The notes: generated by a model from the sequence alone, not told the origin. A stretch of 64,000 nt of DNA from Kiritimatiellia bacterium (GCA_028718125.1 JAQUMN010000015.1:1-64000); one strand, 5' to 3'. Shown: positions 50,896 to 60,250, counted from the first letter of the stretch. Numbers and translations are program-made.

Positions 50896-53832
50896 ATGCA
50901 TCTTCAGTTTGCCAATCCCTGGGCCCTGGTCCTGCTCTGGCTGCTGCCGGTTATTGGGATCATCTGGCTGGCAGCCTGGCGTATCAAGAGCCGGGCCCTC
51001 GACCGGTTCCTGTCGCCGGCCATGCGCATGAAACTGTGTCCCCCGCCCCAGATCCATCGTTTTTTCTGGCAATGGGCATTGGTCATGCTCGGGCTACTTT
51101 TGGCGCTGATCGCCGTGGCACGCCCGCAATGGGGACTGCGTGAGGAAAAGCTCCTTCAACGCGGACGCGACCTGATTATCGCGCTTGACGTTTCGCGCTC
51201 CATGCTGGCGCAGGATGTTCATCCCAATCGTCTCCAGCGCTCCAAGGCGGATATCCAGGATCTGCTTCGCGAACTGCGCGGCGACCGGGCCGCATTGATT
51301 GCCTTCCGCGGTAAGGCTGTCCAGCTTTGCCCGCTGACCACCGACTATGCGTACCTCGAACAGGCGTTAGCTGAAATTTCCCCGGAATCGGCGCCGCGGG
51401 GCGAAACTGATATCGGGGACGCCATTGCCAAGGCCCTGGACGCCTTCGAAAGCGATGCCGGCGCATACCAGGCCATCATTCTCATTTCCGATGGCGACGA
51501 CCTGGCCGGCCGAACCAAAGTTGCAGCCGAAAGCGCCAGGAAAAAAGGCGTTGTTATTTTTACGGTGGGCCTGGGCGACCCGCAGGGCGCCAAAATTCCC
51601 AGCTCGTCCCGGCCCAATGAATTCGTGACCTACCAGGGCAAGGATGTGATCAGCAAGCTTCAGCACGATACGTTGAAATCCATTGCCGAAATCACGGGTG
51701 GCGCCTATGTGCCTGTCGGCACGGCCAATGTCAAGTTGGGCACGTTGTACCGCGATCACTTGAGCAAGCTGACGGCTCGCGATATCGAGGAATCCATCCA
51801 GCGCCGGTATATCGACCGCTTCCAGTGGTTCCTTATGCCTGCCGTGCTGGCCTTCCTGGCAGGCGCGCTGCTGAGCCGCGGGCGATTGGGCCGGAAAGTC
51901 AAGGCGCCGCCATCCGCCCAGCCTGTAACCGTGCGTGTTTGGCCGTTGCTATTTTCGCTTGCACTCGTTGCCGGCCTTGTTCAGGCCCAAGTCCCGCAGC
52001 AGATCGCTTCGACAACCACCAACGGATCAAGTAGCCGCGGCGGTAGCGCCGTGACCGCCGGAGGAATCCACGCCCTCACAGGCGCGGCTACACCTTTGAA
52101 ATCTCCGAACACGGCACTGACCACCGTCCCCTCGACCAATGCGGCCATACCCAATACAGGGAGCGGCAACGGCCGTAACGGCGCGCGTCGCGCTCAGCGC
52201 CTGTACCGGATAGGCGCCTACCACGAAGCGGCCAAGGCATATCTGGCGGCCATGCAAGGCCAAACGGCGGCGCTCCAGAATGACTGCCTTTTCAATGCCG
52301 GGGACGCGTTGTACCGAGCCGGGCAGTACCAGGCTGCCGCTGATAAATTTGCCGAACTCACGATGCGCCAGCCAACTGATCCCGCGGCCGCGTTTTACAA
52401 TTCGGGTTGTGCCGTTTTCCAACTGGCCGAACAAGCCAAGGCCGCCGGAACCAACCAGCCGCCCGAGATGCACCCGATGTTGCTGGAAAAGGCCGGGCTG
52501 GCATTTCAGCGCGCGCTGCGCATTCACTCGGATGATACAGCCTCCCGCGCCAACCTGGGCGTAGTCACCAACCTCCTGCCATCCGCTCGCGAAGAAGCCA
52601 AAATCAAAGCCTTGTTGGCGCGTTATCAGGGCACTCCGCCGCCGCAGTTGGCCGACACTCTGCTGATGAATCAGCGCAAGCTGATCGGAGACCTGCCCTC
52701 AGCACTGACCAATGCCACCCCCGCCCGAATCGACCAGATGGAGGGTTTGAGCGCACAGGAACGTGCCAATACGGATTTGCTGATCCCTCTGAAAATCGGG
52801 CTGGCCTCGGCTTTTGCCTCAATGGGAACCTCCACTTCGGCCCCGCAACAGGCGGCCCAAGTTGAACAACACCTTGAAGCCTTGCGGAATAGTATGCAGC
52901 AAGCCGCGGAAAGTCTGCGCAACCTGGATTCCGGCGCATACCGTCCGGCGATGACGGCAGAAAGCGGCATCTACACCCTGTGGAAAGGCATGGTCCAATT
53001 TCCCCAGCTTCTCCGCGAAGATATTTTCCGCCAGACCAACACGATCAGCCTGACAACATCCGTCCTCACCCGCGCGGCAGAGGTTGAGCTGCCCGCCATC
53101 AGTTACCAGCAGAAAGAAGCCCGGGAATTGACCAGCTTGTTCGTGGAGCGTTTCTCGCAGGCTGTGCCTGAGGGTGGAACTCCACCTGAGGGCGGCATTA
53201 CGCCTCCGGGTGGGACGCCACCTCCGAGCGGAATACCGCCTCCCGCCATGGCTGGCACGGCCGGTGCAGCCGGAGTCGCTGTCAACATTACAACCAACCT
53301 GGCGACTGGGATTGCCGGGACCAATGCGCCGGAAGCAAAACAGGCAATTACGGCGGAAACACGCTCGAAGATTCTTGCCCTAGCTCGGCAGACGCTGTCC
53401 CTGCAAGGCCAGGCGCTCCGGCAAATCGAATCTACCAATCTCACCGCTTCCCTGCCCAACCAGCGCAAAGCCTATGAGCTCCTGCAGGAAATTGCAAAGC
53501 TCCTGCCGAAAAACGAGGACCAGAACCAGCAACAGCAAAACCAGCAACAGCAAAACCAGCAGCAGAACCAGCAAGACAAACAGCAACAAGACCAGCAAAA
53601 GCAGGACCAGCAAAAGCCTGAACAACCGCCGCAAAACAAACCGCAAGAGCAACCACCGCAACAGCAGCCGGAGGCAGACCAAAAGAAAGCTCAACAGGAT
53701 AAAGACAAGGAAATGACACCCGAACAAGCCCGGGCGCTATTGGAAAAAGTCCAGCAACGCGAAAAAGACCATCGCGAGGAACGTGAACGGGACACCTATA
53801 TTCCACCGTCCCCGGTGGAAAAGGACTGGTAG
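50896..53832 (+). CDS. BatB-BatC fusion with Gln-rich tail
   Basis: A 978-aa protein. Two membrane helices (about 8-26 and 58-76) precede a VWA domain (about 90-290; IALDVSRSMLAQD metal site, ISDGDDLAG). A third helix (about 312-330) follows, then a low-complexity linker. TPR repeats lie at about 425-560 (RLYRIGAYHEAAKAYLAAM, NAGDALYRAGQYQAAADKF, RALRIHSDDTASRANLGV). A Pro-Gly segment is at about 755-780. A Gln-rich stretch (about 870-935) precedes a charged end (MTPEQARALLEKVQQREKDHR). This joins what other genomes encode as BatB and BatC. The Gln-rich and charged tail is typical of BatC. Confidence 0.9.
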   Translation: MHLQFANPWALVLLWLLPVIGIIWLAAWRIKSRALDRFLSPAMRMKLCPPPQIHRFFWQWALVMLGLLLALIAVARPQWGLREEKLLQRGRDLIIALDVSRSMLAQDVHPNRLQRSKADIQDLLRELRGDRAALIAFRGKAVQLCPLTTDYAYLEQALAEISPESAPRGETDIGDAIAKALDAFESDAGAYQAIILISDGDDLAGRTKVAAESARKKGVVIFTVGLGDPQGAKIPSSSRPNEFVTYQGKDVISKLQHDTLKSIAEITGGAYVPVGTANVKLGTLYRDHLSKLTARDIEESIQRRYIDRFQWFLMPAVLAFLAGALLSRGRLGRKVKAPPSAQPVTVRVWPLLFSLALVAGLVQAQVPQQIASTTTNGSSSRGGSAVTAGGIHALTGAATPLKSPNTALTTVPSTNAAIPNTGSGNGRNGARRAQRLYRIGAYHEAAKAYLAAMQGQTAALQNDCLFNAGDALYRAGQYQAAADKFAELTMRQPTDPAAAFYNSGCAVFQLAEQAKAAGTNQPPEMHPMLLEKAGLAFQRALRIHSDDTASRANLGVVTNLLPSAREEAKIKALLARYQGTPPPQLADTLLMNQRKLIGDLPSALTNATPARIDQMEGLSAQERANTDLLIPLKIGLASAFASMGTSTSAPQQAAQVEQHLEALRNSMQQAAESLRNLDSGAYRPAMTAESGIYTLWKGMVQFPQLLREDIFRQTNTISLTTSVLTRAAEVELPAISYQQKEARELTSLFVERFSQAVPEGGTPPEGGITPPGGTPPPSGIPPPAMAGTAGAAGVAVNITTNLATGIAGTNAPEAKQAITAETRSKILALARQTLSLQGQALRQIESTNLTASLPNQRKAYELLQEIAKLLPKNEDQNQQQQNQQQQNQQQNQQDKQQQDQQKQDQQKPEQPPQNKPQEQPPQQQPEADQKKAQQDKDKEMTPEQARALLEKVQQREKDHREERERDTYIPPSPVEKDW

Positions 53833-53934
53833 CGGAAGATTTTTAAGCAAACGTCGAACATCGAACGCCCAACGTCCAACGCCGAAGTATAAGCATTTTC
53901 GGCATGGTTCAATATCGGCATTTTGCAGGTTACA

Positions 53935-54000
53935 GGTAGGGACGGCTCTCCGAGCCGTCCGAATGTCCAGGAACGGATGCCTCGGAGAGGCATCCCTACC
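53935..54000. repeat. Large imperfect palindrome, REP/MITE-like
   Basis: GGTAGGGACGGCTCTCCGAG (53935-53954) and the end CTCGGAGAGGCATCCCTACC (53981-54000) are nearly complementary over about 26 bp around a short centre. It lies in the spacer between the BatB/C and BatD genes. Flanking words ATCGAACGCCCAACG (left) and CATTCGATGTTCGATG (right) form a wider outer inverted pair. Confidence 0.75.
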
Positions 54001-54125
54001 AGAATATGTAACCCCTGTTTGAACCATGCTGCATTTTCTGTTTTCATTCGATGTTCGATGTCGGGTTTTTCTCCGTCGCTGAAGCTATGGCGGACAAGTC
54101 GGCGTTTACTTCGATGTTTATTATC

Positions 54126-56750
54126 ATGAAAGATCGTCGTTACATATTGACATGGATTTCGCTCTGGCTGGTCGCGGCCTTGCCGCTCGTGGCCGATGAG
54201 GTGGCCGTGACCGTCGAAGCCAACCGTAACCAGCTGTTCCTTGGGGAGTCGTTTATTCTACAAGTCAACGTATCCGGAGCCGGCGAAGCCGAGAGCGATC
54301 TTTCCCAGATCAAGAACAGCAAGGTCCGCAACCTGGGCAAGCAGAACATCAGCAACTACAGCATCAGTTTTGTGAACGGCCAGATTAGCCGACAGGGGTT
54401 TGCAGGCCTGATTATCAGTTACGAAATCACACCACTGGCCGCCGGCACCTTCAAGGCCGGGCCGACTATCGTCACCGTGAATGGCCGGAGCCATACGGTC
54501 GAAGGCCCCTCCCTTACCGTCACCGATATTGAAAAACAGGATTTGGTCAATCTGGCCATATCATCATCAAGCGAGACGGTTTTGATTGATGAGCCGTTTG
54601 ACATAACGCTCATGGTACGGATTAAGCGGCTGCAAGGCAAATTTGCCAATGCCGAGCCGATTTTCCCCGACAATGCCCCCGTCTTGACCATCCCATGGCT
54701 GGCCATGGCAACCATACCCGGTTTGAATGGGCCTGACATCAACCAGCTCCTGAATAAGTTGTTGATCCAGAACAATCGCCCCGGGTTCGCCATTAACGAT
54801 TATACGCGCCAGCCTGATCCATTCGATTTCAGCAGTTTCATGTCCGGCGGCCAGCGGCGGGCCCAGTTTGCGCTGGACCGGCGGCCGGCCCGCCAGGGCT
54901 TCATGGATTACGTGGAATATTATCTTACGCTCCCCTATTCACCCAAGGATGAGGGCAATTATGTGTTCGGGCCGGTGGTATTTAAAGGTTCTGTGCCGGT
55001 CGAGACGGACAATACGGGCAAGGCCCGTGGGATGGACATCTTTGCGGTGGGCCCCGCCTGCACGGTCCGGGTCATCCCTCCGCCCGAGCAGGATCGGCCC
55101 ACGTGCTTTACCGGGGCCATTGGCCGCAATCTGGCCGCCAAGGCCAGCCTGGACACGACGGTTTGCTCAGTGGGCGATCCTTTAAAACTGACCCTGGAAT
55201 TGACCGGCAACGTGCGCTTCGATAAAATGTTGCCGCCAAAATTAACTTTGCAAACCAACTTGCTGGAGCATTTCACCGTCTATGACAACACCGTTCAAAC
55301 AGTCAGGCAGGACGGCGTTTGCCGCTATATCTACACAATGCGGCCAACGCATGCCGGGGCATTCCAGGTGCCGCCGATTGAAGTGGCCTATTATGATGTC
55401 AAAAGCCGCGGGTATAAAACCATCGCAACAGCCATGATCCCGCTTGCAGTCAAACGAAGCTCAGAAATCACGGCTTCCCAGATTATGGTCAATACCAATC
55501 GCCTGCAGGCTGCAGCAAAAATAAACGATGACCGGACCTTGCCCGTAGCCTCCGCCCGCGCGAATGCGGCGGGCGCCGACTCGGCATCCCTGCTGGGGCA
55601 CCCGGTCTGGCTGGCCGTGGCGCTCTCCGGCCCCGCCTTGTTTCTCATCGGCCTGATGATCCAATTCTATCTGGAGCACAGCGAAAAGAACAAGGCCGCC
55701 TTTCGGCGCCAACAGGCCATGCCACGTGCATTGCGGCGGCTGGATAAGGCAATTAAGTTAAGCGCGACGGCAACGACCGCTGCGACAGCAACGTCCGCCG
55801 CCGCTGAGTTGTGCGCCGCCATACGCCAATACCTTGCCGAACGCCTGTGTGTTTCGGCAGCAGGCATCACGCCGGAAGATGCCCGTTACCTGCTGGCGGC
55901 AATGGCCGCTCCAGCGGCAACGACCGCTCCGGCGGCAACGGCCGCTCCGGCGGCAATGGCCGCTCCGGCTGAGGAATTATGTCGCCTTTTTGAATATTAT
56001 TTTAATGCCGGCTTTTCAACCCGGGCGGAACCGAAAAATTTCAGCACTGATTGCCGGAAGCTTAAGAAACTAATCGGGAAAGTTGACCAGGAGCTGCGGG
56101 TACAAGGGAAAAGGAAAAAGAACGTTACGGCATCGCTTCTTCTGTTGCTGGCAACAGGAAGCCTTGTGCTGTTTTACTGCACAACCGCATTCGCCCTGGA
56201 CAAGTCCGAAAGGGATTTCATCTGGAATGAAGCCAATGCGCGCATGGCGGCCGCCCGCAATCCGGATGCCTACCTGCAAGCCGCCCGGACGTACCAGAAG
56301 CTGGTGGACGACGGTGTGCGCAACGGGCCCCTATTTTACAACCTGGGCACGGCCCTCCTGCAAGCCGGGCAGAATAATCCGGCGATTGACGCCTTCCACC
56401 GGGCCGAGCGGTTCTTAGGTATTCAGAGCGATATCCGCCGGAATCTTAAAATCGCCATGGCGCGCAAGGATAACATTGAAACGGCGGAGTGGCCCTGGTA
56501 CCAGCTGGTGCTGTTCTGGCTATTCTATTTGCCCGCCGCCACGCGCACGATGGTGGCTGCGCTCGCGTTTTTCATCTTCTGGGCGATGCTGACCCTGCGG
56601 CTGGCGGGGATTCAACGAAGCATGGCAAACGCCGTCCTGATCCTGGCGGCCATCACCATGATCCTGTTCGGATCGAGCGTGGCTACATCGTGGTATCAGG
56701 AAGCCACGGCAAGCAGTTATTCGTTGAACCAACCATCCGTACCAAGGTAA
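54126..56750 (+). CDS. BatD-BatE fusion protein
   Basis: An 874-aa protein. Signal peptide (YILTWISLWLVAALPLVA), then BatD/oxygen-tolerance beta domains (about 22-470; VTVEANRNQLFLGESFILQV, LLIDEPFDITLMVRI-like text, GDPLKLTLELTGN), a membrane helix at about 495-515 and a cytoplasmic helical segment containing an 18-bp tandem repeat. A second helix at about 670-690 (LLLLLATGSLVLFYCTTAFA) is followed by TPR units (YLQAARTYQKLVDDGVRNG, LFYNLGTALLQAGQNN), then two C-terminal helices. The second half corresponds to BatE, so two usual genes are fused. ATG 54126 is chosen because the signal peptide begins there; no good ribosome-binding site is visible, and ATG 54114 is an alternative. Confidence 0.88.
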   Translation: MKDRRYILTWISLWLVAALPLVADEVAVTVEANRNQLFLGESFILQVNVSGAGEAESDLSQIKNSKVRNLGKQNISNYSISFVNGQISRQGFAGLIISYEITPLAAGTFKAGPTIVTVNGRSHTVEGPSLTVTDIEKQDLVNLAISSSSETVLIDEPFDITLMVRIKRLQGKFANAEPIFPDNAPVLTIPWLAMATIPGLNGPDINQLLNKLLIQNNRPGFAINDYTRQPDPFDFSSFMSGGQRRAQFALDRRPARQGFMDYVEYYLTLPYSPKDEGNYVFGPVVFKGSVPVETDNTGKARGMDIFAVGPACTVRVIPPPEQDRPTCFTGAIGRNLAAKASLDTTVCSVGDPLKLTLELTGNVRFDKMLPPKLTLQTNLLEHFTVYDNTVQTVRQDGVCRYIYTMRPTHAGAFQVPPIEVAYYDVKSRGYKTIATAMIPLAVKRSSEITASQIMVNTNRLQAAAKINDDRTLPVASARANAAGADSASLLGHPVWLAVALSGPALFLIGLMIQFYLEHSEKNKAAFRRQQAMPRALRRLDKAIKLSATATTAATATSAAAELCAAIRQYLAERLCVSAAGITPEDARYLLAAMAAPAATTAPAATAAPAAMAAPAEELCRLFEYYFNAGFSTRAEPKNFSTDCRKLKKLIGKVDQELRVQGKRKKNVTASLLLLLATGSLVLFYCTTAFALDKSERDFIWNEANARMAAARNPDAYLQAARTYQKLVDDGVRNGPLFYNLGTALLQAGQNNPAIDAFHRAERFLGIQSDIRRNLKIAMARKDNIETAEWPWYQLVLFWLFYLPAATRTMVAALAFFIFWAMLTLRLAGIQRSMANAVLILAAITMILFGSSVATSWYQEATASSYSLNQPSVPR
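55896..55967 (+). repeat. 18-bp tandem repeat inside the BatD-E gene
   Basis: Four copies of an 18-bp unit of the type GCGGCAAYGRCCGCTCCG, encoding AAxxAP repeats in a cytoplasmic linker. In-frame, so copy-number change would not break the protein. A related Ala-Thr stretch lies at about 55769-55800. Confidence 0.8.
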
Positions 56751-56825
56751 CAACCTTCTTGTAAGCCGTTTCTCCGCCATCCGGTACTGATTCAATTCCC
56801 TCAGTAATTGACGCTATCAAAAGGC

Positions 56826-56926
56826 GTTTGTCATTCCGAGCAAAGCGAGGAATCTCAAATCCATGTATAATCGCGTGATATGGAGATGCTTCGACTCCGC
56901 AAGGCTTCGCTCAGCATGACAGACAA
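56826..56926. repeat. Interspersed repeat (TCATTCCGAGC type)
   Basis: GTCATTCCGAGCAAAGCGAGGAATCTCAAA-type text (quoted by its first core TCATTCCGAGC) on the left, and GCAAGGCTTCGCTCAGCATGAC on the right, form a loose inverted pair. It shares the GCGAGGAATCTC word with the repeat at 40947-41034. Confidence 0.6.
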
Positions 56927-56990
56927 ATAATACGGTCAGACCGTTCGGCGAATATTTCACCACTTCTCATTGGGGTCGCCCCACCCCGAC

Positions 56991-57543
56991 TTATGCCTCC
57001 CACATCCGGTTGATCGCCTGCAGGATGCGTTCCACAAGGATCTGCCAGCCTTCGGAGCTCACCTTGTTATCGTTGACCTTGGCGCTATAGCCGCCTCCCA
57101 GGATCGCCTTGGCTGTCGGCAAGTACCCGGCCCAATCTCAGTGAGACCGGGCGGGTCGTAAAAACGGACCTCGCCGCGGCAGCGCCTCACCAGGTCGCGT
57201 GGAGACTGATCGCCTCCAGCAGTGCGCCAGGGCAGAACGAACAAGCCCGCTCCGTAACGCTCGCCCAGGATCCGACGCGTCTCACCCCGGTAATCCGCCG
57301 AAACATACTATTTGCTCTCGACGACCTGCGAAGGGCAGGCCTGATTATGATCCCGGTGAGTTTCCGGTCGGCGCTCCAACAGAACAGCGTCTCGATCGCC
57401 AGCGTGGTGGCGGGAACCGGATCATGCACGTACCGGGCAACCCGCTCGTGGAACTGACCGCAAAGCTATACCGGCCGGTCCGGGGTAATGCTCGCTGACG
57501 TCCAACCGACATGGATCTGTTTAGCCGGATGACTGGCCATCAT
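56991..57543 (-). pseudogene. Ceramidase-like (neutral/alkaline ceramidase domain) pseudogene
   Basis: The start reads MMASHPAKQIHVGWTSASIT then PDRPV, an in-frame TAG, and continues LCGQFHERVARYVHDPVPA and TTLAIET. After frameshifts it resumes NQACPSQVVESK, a stop, YVSADYRGETRRILGERYG, LFVLPWRTAGGDQSPRDL, and, in another frame, GYLPTAKAILGGGYSAKVND and SSEGWQILVERILQAINRMW, ending at TAA 56991-56993. These are start, middle and end blocks of the ceramidase-like proteins common in planctomycetes and verrucomicrobia. Two stops, at least two frameshifts and a large internal deletion make it dead. The ORFs seen across it are fragments of this decay. Confidence 0.75.
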
Positions 57544-57550
57544 GTATCCC

Positions 57551-58585
57551 CTATTCTTTTCCGACCTCCACGTTCAGGGATGCGAAACGGGCCAGCAAAA
57601 TGTCATCAAACCAGAGGACGCTGGTCAGATTCAACCAGGCGCCGATCTGCAGGCGGCCGCCAAACGACACCGTGTCATCTTCCGGCATGACGGGCTTGGC
57701 CTTGACGGCGTCCGGATCATCCAGCGGCTCGGGCGTCGCCACAGCCTTGCGCGCTGGCGGTTTTGCGGCGGTGTACAACCCGTAGATTGTCATCCAGTCA
57801 TAATCATACTGTGGCCACTTTATTCCTATCACACCCGGAATCTGCGCGTTTGCGTAAGCCATGGGCACCGGCGAAAGATTACGCGACTTGCTGGAGGCGG
57901 CCAAGATCAACTGTTCCCCGCGGTGCAACGGCTCGTTCAGCTTTAACGTGCCCGCTGCGATGAAGGCGCCGCCGCCGGGGGAGTTGGTGCTCGTGCGCAG
58001 ACACATGCTCACCGAACCCGAGCAGGGGTCGTTGGTCGAGCGACCGCTCCCTTCGCCCAAGATGCCCGCCCAGGAACCCCATCCGGCCGCCAACTGCGGA
58101 TTTTTCGGGTTTTCCTCCTCAAACCCGGGATTGCGAATGCAATTCAGCTTCGTATACGCCAGGTTAAGACGCTCGTGCCGGCCCGCCTTCGGATTGTCGT
58201 ACAACAGGAACAGTTTTTGCTGCCCACCCGCCGGCAAATCCACGGTAAACAGCAGGATAAAGCCGAAGTATTCCCGCACATTGGCTACCATCACTGGTTG
58301 CTCAAAACCATTTTCATCCGTCAACCGGATATCGCCCATGTCCGGCTTCATGCCATCCTGGATTTCGATTTCCACCTTGGCGACGGCGTTTGACACCGGC
58401 CGCTGAGTCTGGTTCCGCACGACCAGCGACAGGCGGTGTTTCCACTGCCCGGCGTCGAGCTTGCGCGGCTCGTTAAACGCAACCGCATTGGTTGCGGGGA
58501 GCGCCAAGCACGTCCCGCATCCGCAAGTCCACAACAAGACCACCCCCACCCCAACCATGATCCATCGATTCATTCTCGATTGCAT
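57551..58585 (-). CDS. Exported lipoprotein-like protein with carbohydrate-binding-like domain
   Basis: A 344-aa protein. The N-terminus (MQSRMNRWIMVGVGVVLLWT then CGC) looks like a signal peptide with a lipobox-type Cys. Residues about 35-155 are a beta domain with LSLVVRNQTQRPVSNAVAKV and IRLTDENGFEQPVMVANV. Residues about 160-335 contain NPGFEEENPKNPQLAAGWGS and end VLWFDDILLARF, the NxGFE...VxxDDI frame of carbohydrate-binding modules. It probably binds or displays on the surface; no catalytic motif. It ends eight bases before the ceramidase relic, so it once shared its operon. The ATG at 58585 is favoured; 58573 and 58612 are alternatives. Confidence 0.72.
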   Translation of the reverse strand: MQSRMNRWIMVGVGVVLLWTCGCGTCLALPATNAVAFNEPRKLDAGQWKHRLSLVVRNQTQRPVSNAVAKVEIEIQDGMKPDMGDIRLTDENGFEQPVMVANVREYFGFILLFTVDLPAGGQQKLFLLYDNPKAGRHERLNLAYTKLNCIRNPGFEEENPKNPQLAAGWGSWAGILGEGSGRSTNDPCSGSVSMCLRTSTNSPGGGAFIAAGTLKLNEPLHRGEQLILAASSKSRNLSPVPMAYANAQIPGVIGIKWPQYDYDWMTIYGLYTAAKPPARKAVATPEPLDDPDAVKAKPVMPEDDTVSFGGRLQIGAWLNLTSVLWFDDILLARFASLNVEVGKE

Positions 58586-58624
58586 GTGTGCACCTTTATT
58601 GAATGCCAACACTATTAGCGTTCA

Positions 58625-58906
58625 TTATATTTGCTCGACCCCGTTAAATCTGATGCCGGTATAGATTTTAATGCTCCGCGGCGTTGTCTTCAGCGCCCGC
58701 GCCACGAGAGCGGACTTCAGGCGGACCCGGTCCCCATCTACGCGGGCGCCGGCCTTCCGCAACAGGGCACATGCTTCCGTGTCTTGGACCCGCACCCCAG
58801 TTTTCTCCAGGATATCCAACGAGGCCCGGTGAATCTTCTGGATCTGCTGCCGGTTAGGAATGCCAAGCGAAATGTTTGCCGAATTTCCAATTTGTTTTTC
58901 TGTCAT
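58625..58906 (-). pseudogene. N-terminal fragment of an MttB-type methyltransferase
   Basis: A 93-aa frame (MTEKQIGNSANISLGIPNRQ...) carrying the N-terminal block of trimethylamine methyltransferase-family proteins: QKIHRASLDILEKTGVRV, ALLRKAGARVDGDRVRLK and ALKTTPRSIKIY. Normal members have about 450-500 residues; this one loses similarity after IKIY and stops at 58625. AAGGATG lies upstream of 58906. The rest of the gene, including the barrel and any pyrrolysine codon, is gone. The fragment may still be translated, but it cannot be an enzyme. Confidence 0.7.
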
Positions 58907-59215
58907 GAAATCATCCTTAGCATTTTGCACATATTCAAGCGGCGCCGGAATGCAACGGGCAGATTATGTTAGTCGCTTTTCCCATGGAAAACAATGCGGC
59001 ATTTCGCCCCTAAATCCACGCGTAAAAATGCGCGGCTCGGGTCCATTCACGTGTTCTTGACACCATTCCTAAAGATGCCTACGCTCTTCCTCAGCCATTT
59101 GTAAGCTGCATGTTTCTATGCGTATTTGTTCAGCCTCAGGCTAATCCGCCTCCGGCGGAAAATACACGGAGAGCCGTGCAAGCCATAATGCTTTTCAGGG
59201 CCACGGGGAACAACA
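58907..59215. other. Divergent spacer, no gene seen
   Basis: It separates the MttB fragment from the reductase gene. A hairpin-like CCGCCTCCGGCGG word (about 59147-59159) is the only structure noted. No convincing promoter was found. Confidence 0.4.
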
Positions 59216-60238
59216 ATGCCTGAATCTACCGGAACAACCGCCTACGTCACCATCAACGACCAACCGGCTTTTTCAACGCCGACCGGGCGCTCACTACTGG
59301 CAACGTTGAAAGCGCGGGACATCTTTATACCTTCCGCCTGCGGCGGGCATGGCGTGTGCGGGCTGTGCCGGGTCAAGGTGCTTTCGGATGCCGGGCCGCA
59401 CACCAGCCGGGAGGAAGCGCTTCTTAGCGCTGCAGATCGCCTGGCCGGCATGCGCCTGTCCTGCCAGGTGATGGTGGAACGCGATCTCAAGCTTATTATC
59501 CCGAACGATTTTTTCCACGCGCGCGAATACAAGGCGGAAGTCGTCGCTCTCCGGGATCTGACAGCGGATATCCGCGAGATTACGCTCCAGCTTCGATCCC
59601 CGCCGGTTATCGATTTCAAGGCCGGGCAATATATCCAATTTCGCATCCCGCCTTACGCCGCCGTACGCCGGTTCACCGAACGCGCCTATTCCATTGCCTC
59701 GCCGCCCTCGGCGCACAACCGGCTGGAACTGGAAGTTCGCAAGGTGCTGAACGGCGTGGGCACGACGTATATCTTCGATCACCTGCGGTTAAACACCCCG
59801 GTGACCTTCAATGGCCCCTACGGCAATTTCTTTCTGCACGAAAACGACCTTGAGATCATCCTGATCGCCGGCGGTTCGGGCATGGCGCCCATGAAAGCCA
59901 TACTGTTGGATATCAAGGAACGCAGCATTCGGCGGAAAATCCGATATTTCTTCGGCGCCCGCACACGGGATAATCTCTTCCTGCTGGATGAAATGCAGTC
60001 CTTTGAACAAAGCCTGCCGGATTTCCGGTTTATCCCGGCGCTTTCCAGGCCATTGCCGGAGGACCAGTGGCAGGGAGAAACAGGGCTCATCACGGAAGTG
60101 CTGAAGCGACAGCTGGCAGACCAGTATCCCGGGGAAGCCTATCTTTGCGGCAGCCCATCCATGATCCAGGCCTGCATTAATGTACTGTGTGAAAAAGGCG
60201 TTGCAAACGATCGCATATACTACGACTCGTTTGCCTGA
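59216..60238 (+). CDS. NqrF-like soluble 2Fe-2S/FAD/NAD(P)H oxidoreductase
   Basis: A 340-aa reductase. A plant-type 2Fe-2S ferredoxin domain (about 1-95) has ACGGHGVCGLCRVKV and a fourth Cys in LSCQVMV. An FAD domain (about 105-205) has RAYSIASPPS, and an NAD(P)H domain (about 215-340) has IAGGSGMAPMKAIL and YLCGSPSMIQAC. The FAD/NAD half resembles NqrF of the Na+-pumping NADH:quinone reductase (ITLQLRSPPVIDFKAGQYIQF), but the N-terminal membrane helix of NqrF is absent and no nqr genes are nearby. It is likely a stand-alone electron donor to a partner enzyme or a corrinoid system; the partner is unknown. Confidence 0.87.
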   Translation: MPESTGTTAYVTINDQPAFSTPTGRSLLATLKARDIFIPSACGGHGVCGLCRVKVLSDAGPHTSREEALLSAADRLAGMRLSCQVMVERDLKLIIPNDFFHAREYKAEVVALRDLTADIREITLQLRSPPVIDFKAGQYIQFRIPPYAAVRRFTERAYSIASPPSAHNRLELEVRKVLNGVGTTYIFDHLRLNTPVTFNGPYGNFFLHENDLEIILIAGGSGMAPMKAILLDIKERSIRRKIRYFFGARTRDNLFLLDEMQSFEQSLPDFRFIPALSRPLPEDQWQGETGLITEVLKRQLADQYPGEAYLCGSPSMIQACINVLCEKGVANDRIYYDSFA

Positions 60239-60250
60239 CCGAGGTGATCC

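Noticed and set aside
53520..53600. CAG/CAA-rich tract as a CRISPR-like or microsatellite element
   Set aside because: It is coding sequence for the Gln-rich tail usual in BatC proteins.
53380..53727. Leu-rich frame antisense to the Gln-rich tail
   Set aside because: It is simply the complement of the CAG/CAA-rich coding stretch.
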